This document shows, piece after piece, positions 16,095 through 27,252 of a stretch of DNA of 64,000 nt (the first letter of the stretch is position 1; the number at the start of each line of letters is the position of its first letter). The stretch lies in the NCBI RefSeq assembly GCF_015234275.1, contig NZ_JADGII010000003.1. One strand, written 5' to 3'. The position numbers and the translations under genes are program-made. The notes beneath the pieces were generated by a model, which saw only the letters and a list, made by a program, of their open reading frames with translations, was not told the origin of the DNA and did not search any database. Source of the DNA: Prosthecochloris ethylica (GTDB taxonomy: Bacteria > Bacteroidota > Chlorobiia > Chlorobiales > Chlorobiaceae).

Positions 16095-19000
16095 TCAGTT
16101 ACCCGAAAGACGGGCAGGATCGTTAATGTTTTTCTCGAATGCTGCCATGACGGCTTCTTCACCGGTCATGCCTGCCTCTGTCACTTCTTTCATGGCAAGA
16201 ATCGCGCGCTTGTAATCGTGAGGGATCACTTTCACGAACCGTCCGACCGCTGCATCCCAGTCGTCGAGAACTTCGGATGCGCACCGGCTTCCGGTCAGCT
16301 CGAGATGACGCTCGATCATGGAGCGAAGCTCACGGATTTCATCCTCCTCCTCGAGCGTATCGAGACCGATCATGTCGCAGTTGCACTGGCTGGTAAAGCT
16401 GTTGTCCTTGTCGTAGACGTAGGCAATACCGCCCGACATACCGGCCGCGAAGTTCTTGCCGGTAGGCCCGAGAATGACGACGGTGCCGCCGGTCATGTAC
16501 TCGCAGCCGTGGTCACCGACCGCTTCGACGACCGCTTTCAGGCCGCTGTTCCGCACGCAGAAGCGTTCGCCGGCCATACCGCGGATGTATGCCTCGCCGG
16601 AGGTAGCCCCGTAGAAGGCCACGTTACCGACAATGATGTTCTCTTCGGGCACGAAGGTTGACTGTGCCGGCGGATACACCACGATCCGGCCGCCGGAAAG
16701 GCCCTTGCCGATATAGTCGTTGGCATCGCCTTCGAGCTCGAGCGTCATGCCTTTCGGGATGAACGCGCCGAAACTCTGGCCGGCCGATCCGTTGAACTTC
16801 AGGTGGATGGTATCGTCCGGCAGCCCTTCACTGCCGTACGCCTTGGTCACCTCGTTACCCACCATGGTGCCGACGACGCGGTTGATGTTGCGGATCGGCA
16901 GGTTGGTGTTGACTTTCTCTCCCCGCTTGATGGCCGGTTCGCAGAGCTTGAGCAGCGTCTGCATATCGAGGCTCTCCTCGAGACCGTGATCCTGCGCACA
17001 GGTATTGTACACGCTCTGGTCCTGCTCGCCCGGCTCAGCCTGGTAGAGGATCTTCGACAGGTCGAGCCCCTCGGCTTTCCAGTGGCTGACCGCTTTTTTC
17101 ATTTCCAGCAGATCGGTGCGCCCGACCAGCTCGTTGAGCGAACGCACACCGAGACGTGCCATGTACTCGCGCACCCCTTCGGCGAGGAAGCGCATGAAGT
17201 TCTCGACATGCTCGGGTTTGCCTGTAAAATTCTTCCTCAGTTCAGGGTTCTGTGTCGCCACCCCGACCGGGCAGGAATCGTGCTGGCAGGCCCGCATCAT
17301 GATGCAGCCCATCACGACCAGTGCGGTCGTGGCGAACCCGAACTCTTCGGCGCCGAGCATCGCGGCAACCACGATGTCGCGCGCGGTTTTCATCTGACCG
17401 TCTGCCTCGACAATCACCCTGCTGCGGAGATTGTTCAGCACGAGAGTCTGGTGAGCTTCTGCAAGCCCGAGCTCCCACGGCATGCCGGCGTGCATGATGC
17501 TCGAGACCGGCGACGCACCGGTACCGCCATCGTGGCCGCTGATGAGGATAACGTCGGCATGAGCCTTGGCCACACCCGCGGCAATGGTGCCGACACCGAC
17601 CGTCGAGACCAGCTTCACGTTGATGCGCGCTTCGCGGTTGGCGTTCTTCAGGTCGTGAATCAGCTGGGCAAGGTCCTCGATGGAATAGATATCGTGATGC
17701 GGCGGCGGTGAAATCAGGCCGACGCCTGGAGTCGAATACCGGACTTTCGCCACCCACGGATACACCTTGGTTCCGGGCAGCTGACCGCCTTCACCGGGTT
17801 TGGCGCCCTGGGCCATCTTGATCTGGATTTCCTCGGCATTGGTGAGGTACTCGCTGGTGACACCGAACCGGCCTGATGCAACCTGCTTGATGGCAGACAT
17901 CCTCGAATCGCCGTTTTCATCCGGCTGGAAACGGACCGGGTCCTCGCCGCCCTCACCGGTATTGCTCTTGCCGCCGAGGCGGTTCATGGCGATCGCCAGG
18001 GTCTCGTGCGCCTCCTTGCTGATGGAGCCGTACGACATCGCACCGGTCTTGAAACGGCGGACGATGCTTTCGACCGACTCGACCTCCTCGATCGGCACCG
18101 GAGCCTTGCTGGACTTCAGGTCCATCAGGCCGCGCAGGGTGCAGAGATGCTCGCTCTGGTTATCGATGAGCTCTTCGTATTTCCGGTACAGCTCCATATC
18201 GCCATTGCGGCATGAGTGCTGCAAGAGGTGAATGGATTCGGGGCTGAAGAGGTGATACTCGCCGTTGTGGCGCCATTTGCGCTCACCGCCCGACTCGAGG
18301 CCGCGGTCGACCTTGTTGCCGGTCACTGGAAACGCTGCCTGGTGACGACGGCGGACTTCCTCGGCGAGGGTGTCGAGGCCGATCCCCTCGATGCGCGAGG
18401 CCGTGCGGGTAAAGTAGGAATCGACCACCTCGGTATTGAGACCGACGGCTTCGAAAATCTGGGCCCCGCAGTAGCTCTGGACCGTTGAAATACCCATCTT
18501 GGCCATGGTTTTCACCACGCCCTTGACAATGGCCTTGGTATAGTTCTTCTGGGCGGTTTCGACATCGTGCTTGATCTGGCCCGACTCGCTCAGCACACGG
18601 ATGGACTCGAATGCGAGGTACGGGTTGATCGCACCGGCGCCATAGCCGATGAGTACCGCGAAGTGGTGTACGGTTCTCGGCTCGGCGGACTCGAGGATCA
18701 GGCCGACCTTGGTACGCAGACCGGCATTGATCAGGAAGTGATGCAGCCCCGACATGGCAAGCAGTGCCGGAATCGGAGCACGGTCCTTCTCGAGCATGCC
18801 TTTGTCGGAGAGAATAATCAGGTTGGTTCCTTTCTCGATCTCTTTTTCACAGCGGCGGTAGATATCCTGCATTTCGCGCTCGATACCACGGCCGCCTTCG
18901 CTGACGTTATAGAAAATCGGGAAGGTGACAGCCTTGAAGCCCGGCTTGTCGATTCCGCGGATTTTTTCCAGCTCCTCGTTGGAGAGAATGGGGCGGTCGA

Positions 19001-20699
19001 GGCGCAGCCTGCGACAGCTTTTCTCGTCCGGCTGCAGGAGGTTTCCTTCCGTCCCGAGCATCACCAGTGTCGAGGTAATGACCTCTTCCCTGAGCGAGTC
19101 GATCGGCGGGTTGGTCACCTGGGCAAAGAGCTGCTTGAAATAATCGTAGAGCATCTTCGAACGGTTCGAGAGCACGGCAAGCGGCGTATCGTTGCCCATC
19201 GAGCCGACCGGCTCCACCCCGGCATTGGCCATCGGGATCAGCTGCAGGTTCAGGTCTTCGTGGGTATAGCCGAACGCCTTCTGGCGGGCGGTGATGCTGT
19301 ACTTGTCCTCATCCGGGTTCTTCTGCAAAGGCAGCTTCGGCAGGGCATCCAGCTCGATGAGGTTCCAGTCGATCCACTCCTGGTAAGGCTGCTCGCTCGA
19401 AATGGTGGCCTTGATCTCCTCATCGGACACAATGCGGCCCTCGGCGATATCGACGAGAAACATCTTGCCCGGCTGCAGGCGGTCCTTGCGGAGAATCCTC
19501 TCCGGCTCGATATCGAGCACACCGGCCTCGGACGACATCACGACAAGATCATCTTTCGTGATGTAGTAACGCGATGGACGCAGCCCGTTACGGTCCAAAA
19601 TCGCACCGATCTGCTTGCCGTCGGTAAAGGTGACGCAGGCCGGGCCGTCCCACGGCTCCATCAGGCAGCTGTGGTATTCATAGAACGCGCGCTTGTCTTC
19701 CGGCATCCCCTTCGTGCCGGTCCACGGCTCGGGAATCATCATCATGGCCGCATGAGCGAGCGAACGGCCGCTGAGCACGAGAAACTCGAAGCTGTTGTCG
19801 AGAATCGCGGCATCACTGCCGTCCTCCATGACCACGGGCTTGATATCCTCGATTTCATGCCCGAACAGATCGGACTGGTACTGCTTTTCGCGGGCTTTCA
19901 TCCAGTTGATATTGCCGCGCAGGGTATTGATTTCCCCGTTATGACTGAGAAAACGGTAGGGATGTGCACGGTCCCAGCTCGGGAACGTGTTGGTGCTGAA
20001 GCGGGAATGCACCATGGCAATCGCGCTTTTGGTGTCGGGATCGCTGAGTTCCGGGTAATACAGCGAGACCTGCTCCGGAAGCAGCATTCCCTTGTAGACC
20101 ATGGTCCTCGAGGAGAGGCTGCAGACGTAGAAGAAATTACTCCCCAGCAACCCTGCGGTATACTTGACCCTCTTGGTAATGCGGCGGCGGATCACGTACA
20201 GCTTGCGCTCGAACTCCTCCTGCGACTGAATGTCCCTGCCCCTGCCGACAAACACCTGCTTGACGACCGGCTCCTGTGACTTTGCGGCGTTACCGAGTGA
20301 TTCGTTCACAGTCGGCACCTTCCTGAAACCAAGGCATTTCTGGCCTTCCGACTGGATCATGTGCCGGCAGATGTCCTCGATGGCTCTTCTCTGCGAGATA
20401 TCGGGGGGCATGAACATCATGCCGACCGCGTACTCCCCTTCCGCAGGCAACTCTATACTTCTTTCAGCGCATACTTTTCTCAGGTAGGTATCAGGGACCT
20501 GAATAAGAATACCGGAACCGTCGCCGGTATTTTTTTCCCATCCACAAGCACCCCTATGTTTGAGTTTCTCAAGAATCTCTAATCCCTGCCGTACGATTTC
20601 GTGAGACTTTTTCCCCTTGATATTGGCAACAAATCCTACACCACAAGCGTCATGCTCGTACTGAGGATCATAAAGCCCCGTCGATTTCTTTGCTTTCAT
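16095..20699 (-). CDS. gltB: Glutamate synthase, large (alpha) subunit
   Basis: GltB makes two glutamates from glutamine and 2-oxoglutarate. The N-terminal class II amidotransferase domain has its nucleophile in EHDACGVGF, so the mature enzyme should begin at that Cys after removal of a short propeptide. The central domain, the FMN and [3Fe-4S] synthase domain (GGKSNTGEGGEDP; CIMMRACQHDSCPVGVATQN) and the C-terminal beta-helix (VVGNEVTKAYG; GGIAYVYD) follow in normal order. The open frame extends to 20912, but residues before about 20714 are unlike the family and reach towards gpmA. I start at 20699 (MKAKKSTG); ATG 20714 is the alternative. Confidence 0.95.
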   Translation of the reverse strand: MKAKKSTGLYDPQYEHDACGVGFVANIKGKKSHEIVRQGLEILEKLKHRGACGWEKNTGDGSGILIQVPDTYLRKVCAERSIELPAEGEYAVGMMFMPPDISQRRAIEDICRHMIQSEGQKCLGFRKVPTVNESLGNAAKSQEPVVKQVFVGRGRDIQSQEEFERKLYVIRRRITKRVKYTAGLLGSNFFYVCSLSSRTMVYKGMLLPEQVSLYYPELSDPDTKSAIAMVHSRFSTNTFPSWDRAHPYRFLSHNGEINTLRGNINWMKAREKQYQSDLFGHEIEDIKPVVMEDGSDAAILDNSFEFLVLSGRSLAHAAMMMIPEPWTGTKGMPEDKRAFYEYHSCLMEPWDGPACVTFTDGKQIGAILDRNGLRPSRYYITKDDLVVMSSEAGVLDIEPERILRKDRLQPGKMFLVDIAEGRIVSDEEIKATISSEQPYQEWIDWNLIELDALPKLPLQKNPDEDKYSITARQKAFGYTHEDLNLQLIPMANAGVEPVGSMGNDTPLAVLSNRSKMLYDYFKQLFAQVTNPPIDSLREEVITSTLVMLGTEGNLLQPDEKSCRRLRLDRPILSNEELEKIRGIDKPGFKAVTFPIFYNVSEGGRGIEREMQDIYRRCEKEIEKGTNLIILSDKGMLEKDRAPIPALLAMSGLHHFLINAGLRTKVGLILESAEPRTVHHFAVLIGYGAGAINPYLAFESIRVLSESGQIKHDVETAQKNYTKAIVKGVVKTMAKMGISTVQSYCGAQIFEAVGLNTEVVDSYFTRTASRIEGIGLDTLAEEVRRRHQAAFPVTGNKVDRGLESGGERKWRHNGEYHLFSPESIHLLQHSCRNGDMELYRKYEELIDNQSEHLCTLRGLMDLKSSKAPVPIEEVESVESIVRRFKTGAMSYGSISKEAHETLAIAMNRLGGKSNTGEGGEDPVRFQPDENGDSRMSAIKQVASGRFGVTSEYLTNAEEIQIKMAQGAKPGEGGQLPGTKVYPWVAKVRYSTPGVGLISPPPHHDIYSIEDLAQLIHDLKNANREARINVKLVSTVGVGTIAAGVAKAHADVILISGHDGGTGASPVSSIMHAGMPWELGLAEAHQTLVLNNLRSRVIVEADGQMKTARDIVVAAMLGAEEFGFATTALVVMGCIMMRACQHDSCPVGVATQNPELRKNFTGKPEHVENFMRFLAEGVREYMARLGVRSLNELVGRTDLLEMKKAVSHWKAEGLDLSKILYQAEPGEQDQSVYNTCAQDHGLEESLDMQTLLKLCEPAIKRGEKVNTNLPIRNINRVVGTMVGNEVTKAYGSEGLPDDTIHLKFNGSAGQSFGAFIPKGMTLELEGDANDYIGKGLSGGRIVVYPPAQSTFVPEENIIVGNVAFYGATSGEAYIRGMAGERFCVRNSGLKAVVEAVGDHGCEYMTGGTVVILGPTGKNFAAGMSGGIAYVYDKDNSFTSQCNCDMIGLDTLEEEDEIRELRSMIERHLELTGSRCASEVLDDWDAAVGRFVKVIPHDYKRAILAMKEVTEAGMTGEEAVMAAFEKNINDPARLSGN

Positions 20700-20808
20700 A
20701 TTTTCCAGGTACATCTTTTCTAAATTTTCAAAAAAGGGCGCTGCAAAAACAGAAGTGCTGAATATAAGCTTTTTGATTGAATTTTCCTGCCCGGCACACC
20801 CTCCTGCG

Positions 20809-21552
20809 CTACCTTTTGGCCTGGTTGGCCACGGCCGCCGCGGCTTTGGCAGCTGCCTCCTGATCCCCCAGGTAGTAATTCCTGATCGGCTTGAGATCGT
20901 CATCGAGTTCATACACCAGCGGAATACCAGTCGGGATATTCAGCCCGACGATATCCTCTTCGGAAATACCGTCAAGGTGCTTGACCAGGGCCCGCAGCGA
21001 GTTGCCATGCGCGACGATCAGCACGTTTTTATCCGCCTTGATCTGCGGTACGATCGTGCTCTCCCAGAACGGCAGAAAACGGCCGACCGTATCTTTCAGG
21101 CATTCGCTCACCGGGATTTCTGCCGGATCGAGACCGGCATACCGCGGATCGTTGCCCGGGTATCGCTCGTCGGTTTTCTCGAGTGCCGGAGGAGGGGTAT
21201 CGTAGCTGCGGCGCCACACGAGCACCTGCTCTTCACCGTGGAGTTCCGCGGTCTCGCTCTTGTTGAGGCCCTGAAGCGCACCGTAATGACGTTCGTTGAG
21301 GCGCCAGTTTTTCTCGACCGGAATCCACATGAGGTCCATTGCATCGAGCGCATTCCACAATGTGCGGATAGCGCGCTTGAGAACAGAGGTGAAGGCGATA
21401 TCGAAGGTCAGCCCTTCGTCTTTCATCAGCTGACCGGCAGTGCAGGCTTCACTGACACCCTTTTCTGTCAGATCGATATCCCGCCACCCGGTAAAGCGGT
21501 TTTCCCTGTTCCACTGGCTTTCACCATGCCTGAGCAGTACCAGCTTGATCAT
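20809..21552 (-). CDS. gpmA: 2,3-bisphosphoglycerate-dependent phosphoglycerate mutase
   Basis: The enzyme interconverts 3- and 2-phosphoglycerate. Its 247 residues carry the phosphohistidine motif LVLLRHGESQWN, the gate segment NERHYGALQGLNK and the second catalytic histidine VLIVAHGNSLRAL. The C-terminal tail is Ala- and Lys-rich. The start has a perfect AAGGAGG site. It is the first gene of the minus-strand gpmA-gltB-gltD run, with 109 bp before gltB. Confidence 0.96.
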   Translation of the reverse strand: MIKLVLLRHGESQWNRENRFTGWRDIDLTEKGVSEACTAGQLMKDEGLTFDIAFTSVLKRAIRTLWNALDAMDLMWIPVEKNWRLNERHYGALQGLNKSETAELHGEEQVLVWRRSYDTPPPALEKTDERYPGNDPRYAGLDPAEIPVSECLKDTVGRFLPFWESTIVPQIKADKNVLIVAHGNSLRALVKHLDGISEEDIVGLNIPTGIPLVYELDDDLKPIRNYYLGDQEAAAKAAAAVANQAKR

Positions 21553-21858
21553 GAAATTTCCTCCTTCTCTGGACGATAATGAATAAGTTGAGCGACGAGC
21601 TCACGGACTCTGATTTTGTAAGTTTGGCCAATTTAACAATCTTGATAACTATTCTCAAACGCCGGCCCACTGATGCCTGAAAAGTATCACAATGGGCCTC
21701 TCGGGTCCAAAAACCCTTTAAATCTGTCTCTTACATATAGATTTATCGGTTCAAATATGATATCTTAGGTGTTTTTGGGAAGACGCTCGTCAAATCGTCG
21801 TTCCCGAAGCATCAACCATCAGGGATGCATCAGTCTGTCAAAGATCCTGCTAAGCAAC
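21553..21858. promoter_or_regulatory. Divergent promoter region between gpmA and the nitronate monooxygenase gene
   Basis: These 306 bp separate two divergently read genes. TATCTTAG at 21761-21768 resembles the TATCTT box also found upstream of bciB, and is a candidate -10 element for the plus-strand gene. No clear -35, hairpin or riboswitch was seen. Confidence 0.35.
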
Positions 21859-23112
21859 ATGAAGGTAGATAATTTCAGATTCCAGCTGGGAAACAGAGAG
21901 TATGTCCCGATCATCATCGGGGGAATGGGAGTCAACATATCAACAACCGAGCTTGCCCTTGCAGCTGAAAAGCTCGGAGGAGTCGGGCACATTTCAGACG
22001 CAGAGGTCTGCTACGTGTGCGACCAGCTGTTCAGCACCTCCTATACAACGCGCAAACGCAGGAAGTACAGCTACAACGTCGACAACCCTGACAAATCGGA
22101 CCTCCACTTCGATCTCGAAGAGGTTGCAGAAGCGCAGAAACGCTACGTCGAGCACACTGTCTCGCAGAAAAGCGGCAATGGGGCGATCTTCCTCAACTGC
22201 ATGGAAAAGCTCACCATGCGCAGCTCATCCGAAACGCTGAAGGCCAGACTCTCTGCAGCCATGGATGCCGGCATCGACGGGCTGACGCTGGCTGCCGGGC
22301 TCAACCTGCGGACGCTCGACCTCATAAAAGACCACCCGAGGTTCCATGATGTCAAGCTCGGCATTATCATCTCCTCACAGCGGGCTCTCTCGATTTTTCT
22401 CAAACGCGCCATCAAGCTCGAGCGCCTGCCGGATTACATTATTGTTGAAGGCCCGCTCGCAGGCGGCCATCTCGGCTTCGGGCCGGACGACTGGCACGCC
22501 TACGACCTGCGCACGATCGTCAGTGATGTCATTGCCTACCTGAAAAAAGAGGAACTCGATATCCCCGTGATTCCCGCCGGCGGTATTTTCACCGGGTCGG
22601 ACGCTGCTGCGTATCTCGATTCCGGCGCTGCCGCGGTCCAGGTGGCGACACGTTTCACCATTGCCCGCGAATCGGGGCTTCCGGACAATGTCAAGCAGCA
22701 CTACCTCAATGCCGAACAGGAGGACATCGTCATCAATACCGTCTCGCCGACCGGGTACCCGATGCGCATGCTCAAGCAGTCCCCCACGCTGCGTTACGGA
22801 ATCAAGCCGAACTGCGAGGGACTCGGCTACCTGCTGGACAACAACGGCTCGTGCAGCTACATCGAGGCCTACTACGAGGCGCTCGAACAGAAAGAAGCGG
22901 GCAAACCGCTCAGGGTCAGCGGCAAAACATGCCTCTGTACCGGCATGGCGAAATACGACTGCTGGACCTGCGGTGACACGACCTACCGCCTCAAGGAAAC
23001 CACGCACCGGCTTGACGATGGCTCGTGGCTGCTGCCGACTGCAGAGGACATTTTCCTTGACTACCAGTTCAGCACCGGAGAGGAAATCCGCAAGCCGTCA
23101 CTCCCCGGATAA
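21859..23112 (+). CDS. Nitronate monooxygenase family protein
   Basis: This FMN-binding TIM-barrel protein is of the 2-nitropropane dioxygenase/enoyl reductase-like family. Recognisable segments are PIIIGGMGVNISTTELALAA near the start, IVEGPLAGGHLGFG with the catalytic-type His, and IPVIPAGGIFTGSDAAAYLD for phosphate binding. An added C-terminal part contains three close cysteine groups (KTCLCTGMAKYDCWTCGDT) not found in simple members and perhaps metal-binding. I start at MKVDNF (21859); the frame from 21769 adds 30 unrelated basic residues. The true substrate is not evident. Confidence 0.8.
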   Translation: MKVDNFRFQLGNREYVPIIIGGMGVNISTTELALAAEKLGGVGHISDAEVCYVCDQLFSTSYTTRKRRKYSYNVDNPDKSDLHFDLEEVAEAQKRYVEHTVSQKSGNGAIFLNCMEKLTMRSSSETLKARLSAAMDAGIDGLTLAAGLNLRTLDLIKDHPRFHDVKLGIIISSQRALSIFLKRAIKLERLPDYIIVEGPLAGGHLGFGPDDWHAYDLRTIVSDVIAYLKKEELDIPVIPAGGIFTGSDAAAYLDSGAAAVQVATRFTIARESGLPDNVKQHYLNAEQEDIVINTVSPTGYPMRMLKQSPTLRYGIKPNCEGLGYLLDNNGSCSYIEAYYEALEQKEAGKPLRVSGKTCLCTGMAKYDCWTCGDTTYRLKETTHRLDDGSWLLPTAEDIFLDYQFSTGEEIRKPSLPG

Positions 23113-23208
23113 ACGGAAACGAACGATTAGCGGCAGAAATCGTTACATTGCACTAGGTACGGATTTCGCATCAGGCTCGAGGACAGCAGAACCAACACGA
23201 GGCCGCTC

Positions 23209-24228
23209 ATGCAGAAACAACTGATATCACTGATCCGCTACGGCAGCATTCTCCTGCTGGGCTTTTTCCTGATTTTCCTTTTCAATCAGCTCTATCAGTT
23301 CTCGGCCCTCTTTCACCGTCTGCATCCGTTTGCCGGATACGGCATTCTCGCCGCCGGGTCTGTGGCTGTCGCACTTTTCGCCTACCGGTTCCACCGACTC
23401 TGGCAGCCGCCATCCCTGCCCCCCCTGCCGGATACCGAACGCGCCCCGGGGTACGGAGACTACAGCGCCGCCCTTGCCCGCTCTCTGCCCGTCCACCCGG
23501 ATCACCCGGACCATTCGAACCGGAACGACAGCGCTCGCTGGGTCAAAACCAACCTGAAACTGCTCGAAGTCGATGCACTCAGGCAGGTCAAGCAGATCGC
23601 CACAAAAAACTTTTTTATCGGCGCATTCGCACAGAACACCTCATACGGCACGACGACCTCCATGCTCAACAACCTGAAGCTGGTATGGCGCATCTATAAA
23701 ATCCACCACAGGAACTACCACATCAGGGGGTACATGGACCTCTGCCGGTTCACCTACGAGTCGCTTCCACTGTCGGATTTCAGCAAGGAGGAGCTGCCGT
23801 CGCATATCAAGCCGGTCATCCAGTCCGCGTTCAGCAACACCCTTGCCTCACTGCTTCCCGGCGGCAACCTGCTCACCCCGTTCTTCATGAACCTGTTCCT
23901 GGCCGGAGCGACAAACACCTACCTCACCTGCCTCTCGGGCATTATCAGCCTGCGATACAACCAGGCGATGACGGCCGAGGACCAGGCCGAAATCATTGCC
24001 CAGAGCAAGTTCGAAGCCTCGTTTCTGCTGAAAGAGATCGTGCGGGAGTGCAACCCGGTGCTTTCGGTCACCGTCAGCAAAGCCGTCAAGAACGCCGGCG
24101 TCGACAGTCTCGACAGTGTACAGGCCGCCAGCGAGAAAGGCAATTTCGCCCAGGACATCGTCACCCACCTGGCCCACTCGCTCAAATCCATTCTCCGCGA
24201 AAACGTCAGCGTGGAAAAAGGAGCGTAA
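23209..24228 (+). CDS. Conserved membrane protein, possibly DUF697-like
   Basis: The 339-residue protein has two N-terminal membrane helices (ILLLGFFLIFLFNQLYQF; AGYGILAAGSVAVALFAYRF), then a Pro-rich linker and a mainly soluble domain. A further hydrophobic stretch (LTPFFMNLFLAGATNTYLTC) precedes LSGIISLRYNQAMT. The combination recalls YcjF/DUF697-type proteins, but I am not certain of the family. GAGG lies upstream of the ATG. It is 96 bp downstream of the nitronate monooxygenase gene and ends 7 bp from tadA, which converges on it. Confidence 0.6.
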   Translation: MQKQLISLIRYGSILLLGFFLIFLFNQLYQFSALFHRLHPFAGYGILAAGSVAVALFAYRFHRLWQPPSLPPLPDTERAPGYGDYSAALARSLPVHPDHPDHSNRNDSARWVKTNLKLLEVDALRQVKQIATKNFFIGAFAQNTSYGTTTSMLNNLKLVWRIYKIHHRNYHIRGYMDLCRFTYESLPLSDFSKEELPSHIKPVIQSAFSNTLASLLPGGNLLTPFFMNLFLAGATNTYLTCLSGIISLRYNQAMTAEDQAEIIAQSKFEASFLLKEIVRECNPVLSVTVSKAVKNAGVDSLDSVQAASEKGNFAQDIVTHLAHSLKSILRENVSVEKGA

Positions 24229-24235
24229 CGGGCAG

Positions 24236-24685
24236 CTAGCGCAGGCCGCGGAAGAAATCACGCAGAAGGCTCTGGGCCTTGTGCTCCTGGATGCCTCCGT
24301 ATACATCCGGCTGATGGTTCAGCGCACGGTTCGCGGTCACGTTCATCACGGTCCCGCACGCCCCCATTTTCGGGTCGTACGCACCGAACACCACCCGTCC
24401 GACTTTCGCGTTCACAATCGCTCCGGCGCACATCGGGCAGGGCTCGAGCGTCACGACGAGGGTGCAATCCGTGAGATACTTGCTGCCGAGTGTCGCCATG
24501 GCCGATGTCAATGCAATCATTTCCGCATGCGCCGTTGCATCCGACAGCGCCTCGACCTGGTTATGCCCCCTGCCGACCACGCGGCCGTTGCTGTCCAGCA
24601 CAACCGCCCCGACAGGAATCTCTTTTTTTTCGTATGCCTTGATCGCCTCGCGCAAGGCCATGTCCATCAATGATGCAAGTTCCAT
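24236..24685 (-). CDS. tadA: tRNA-specific adenosine deaminase
   Basis: TadA deaminates A34 of tRNA-Arg(ACG) to inosine. The zinc site is complete: HAEMIAL with the proton-shuttling Glu, and LEPCPMCAGAIV. RVVFGAYDPKMGACGTVMNV and the C-terminal LLRDFFRGLR also fit. The ATG at 24685 has GGGGAG six bases upstream; a start at 24709 would add eight residues and cannot be excluded. Confidence 0.95.
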   Translation of the reverse strand: MELASLMDMALREAIKAYEKKEIPVGAVVLDSNGRVVGRGHNQVEALSDATAHAEMIALTSAMATLGSKYLTDCTLVVTLEPCPMCAGAIVNAKVGRVVFGAYDPKMGACGTVMNVTANRALNHQPDVYGGIQEHKAQSLLRDFFRGLR

Positions 24686-24732
24686 CTGCTTCTCCCCGAC
24701 TACCGTCATTTCCCGCTCTCTCTGCAGGAGAT

Positions 24733-24761
24733 TTTACTGAGACCTCATTTTTTGCTATAAT
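24733..24761 (+). promoter_or_regulatory. sucC promoter
   Basis: TATAAT at 24756-24761, preceded by TGC in extended -10 manner, lies 17 bp from TTTACT at 24733-24738. Transcription would start near 24768, giving a leader of about 65 nt before the sucC ATG. Confidence 0.6.
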
Positions 24762-24832
24762 AAAGCTTTTGTTTCCCACTTTTACGAACAGTCAGTATCT
24801 GTTCTGCAGTTTTAAACCAATAGCAGAAAACC

Positions 24833-26005
<1,173 letters not shown>

Positions 26006-26031
26006 GCCTGCCCGCGACAATTCATTGCCAT

Positions 26032-26076
26032 GCAAAGGCTGCCCCGGACACACCATCCGCGGCAGCCTTTGCTGTT
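26032..26076 (+). terminator. Terminator after sucC
   Basis: A 12-bp perfect stem, GCAAAGGCTGCC at 26032-26043 with GGCAGCCTTTGC at 26061-26072, is followed by TGTTTA. It lies 27 bp beyond the sucC stop. The T run is short, so efficiency is uncertain. The 130 bp that follow, up to the ATP-grasp gene end, hold nothing recognisable. Confidence 0.65.
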
Positions 26077-26202
26077 TATCACCGATTGCTGGGCTCGTGC
26101 CCCCTGCAGCCCATGTTCTCCATCACTCGCAACCAGTGCTGATCTGTGTCATCCGTGGGCGAAACGGAATACGGATTTTCGATCCCGATAACGATTGCCC
26201 GC

Positions 26203-27252
26203 TCAGAGGGTATTCATCTCGATGTTGTCAAAATTGCGGCGGTAGTAGCGCATGTAATCGACCTTGCGCTCGAGAGCGTGGATGACGGCGTGAGAGAAGT
26301 TCACCTTTTCGAATTTCTGTGCACTGCCCAGCCCGCCGGGGCTGAACACATTGATTTCCATCAGCTTGTCGCCCACGATGTCGAGCCCGACGAGGAACAT
26401 GCCGTCCTGGACCAGGCGCGGACGCACGATTTCGGCGACCCTGAGATGGCTCTCGGTAATCTCGGCCTGTGCTATTTTACCGCCGGCGTGGACGTTACTT
26501 CGCATATCATCGCCATGCCGTACGCGCCGGAACGCCGCATACCGCCCGTTGTAGCGCAGCGGATGACCATTCATCAGAAACAGACGGGTATCACCGGCTT
26601 CAGCCTCCGGGAGGTATTCCTGGGCGATCACATACCCGTCACGGCTGACCGCCTCGACAATCTGGTTGAGGTTGGACAGGTCATCCTTTCGTACGAGGAA
26701 CACGCTCTGCCCTCCCGATCCCTGCAGGGGCTTCAGCACCAGGTTGCCGCCATGCTCACGCGCGAACGCACGGATCTCCTCGCGGTCCATGGTAATGAGC
26801 GTGGTCGGGCGCACTTCTTCGGGAAAAAACTGGAAATACATCTTGTTGAGTGCATTTGCCAGGCTGTTGGGGTGGTTGAGCACAATCACTCCGTTGCGCA
26901 TGGCTATTCTGCCGAAAATAAATCCGGCCGACTGGGCCCAGGGACGCCGGATGATATCGGCCGAGGGGTCATTGCGCAGCATGAGAACATCGAGATCGTC
27001 AACCGTCACGCGCTCCATTTTCGCTTTCGGCCCCTGCAGCTCACGCAGAAACACCTCGGTCAGCTTGTAGCGTTTCCCCGATACGCTGCGCGCAGATGCC
27101 CTGACTTTCTCATCCGTATCATACACCAGGTCCCCCACTCCTGTCAGCCAGGCTTCATGCCCCATGTTCACGGCCGCCATGGCCAGCCGGATCGTGGTAT
27201 AGGAAGGCTGCTCGGTCATGACGTCGTTTACGACAAATCCGATTCTCATCAT
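26203..27252 (-). CDS. ATP-grasp ligase, glutathione synthase-like
   Basis: The 349-residue protein matches the GshB/RimK branch of ATP-grasp enzymes: nucleotide-binding GGNLVLKPLQGSGGQSVFLV, EYLPEAEAGDTRLFLMNG, and the Mg-binding LMEINVFSPGGLG. The N-terminal domain (MRIGFVVNDVMTEQPSYTT) fits the GshB substrate domain. No gshA is nearby and the operon partners are a metallopeptidase and an amidohydrolase, so the substrate may be a peptide or amino-acid conjugate rather than glutathione. Its ATG overlaps the stop of the DUF1704 gene (ATGA), indicating coupling. Confidence 0.85.
   Translation of the reverse strand: MMRIGFVVNDVMTEQPSYTTIRLAMAAVNMGHEAWLTGVGDLVYDTDEKVRASARSVSGKRYKLTEVFLRELQGPKAKMERVTVDDLDVLMLRNDPSADIIRRPWAQSAGFIFGRIAMRNGVIVLNHPNSLANALNKMYFQFFPEEVRPTTLITMDREEIRAFAREHGGNLVLKPLQGSGGQSVFLVRKDDLSNLNQIVEAVSRDGYVIAQEYLPEAEAGDTRLFLMNGHPLRYNGRYAAFRRVRHGDDMRSNVHAGGKIAQAEITESHLRVAEIVRPRLVQDGMFLVGLDIVGDKLMEINVFSPGGLGSAQKFEKVNFSHAVIHALERKVDYMRYYRRNFDNIEMNTL

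Noticed and set aside
18567..20279. A 570-codon plus-strand frame
   Set aside because: It lies entirely antisense to gltB in a GC-rich coding region and has no recognisable motif; it is a shadow frame.
20700..20912. Long N-terminal extension of gltB
   Set aside because: The extra residues are unlike GltB, reach almost to the end of gpmA, and would displace the Cys that must be near the N-terminus.
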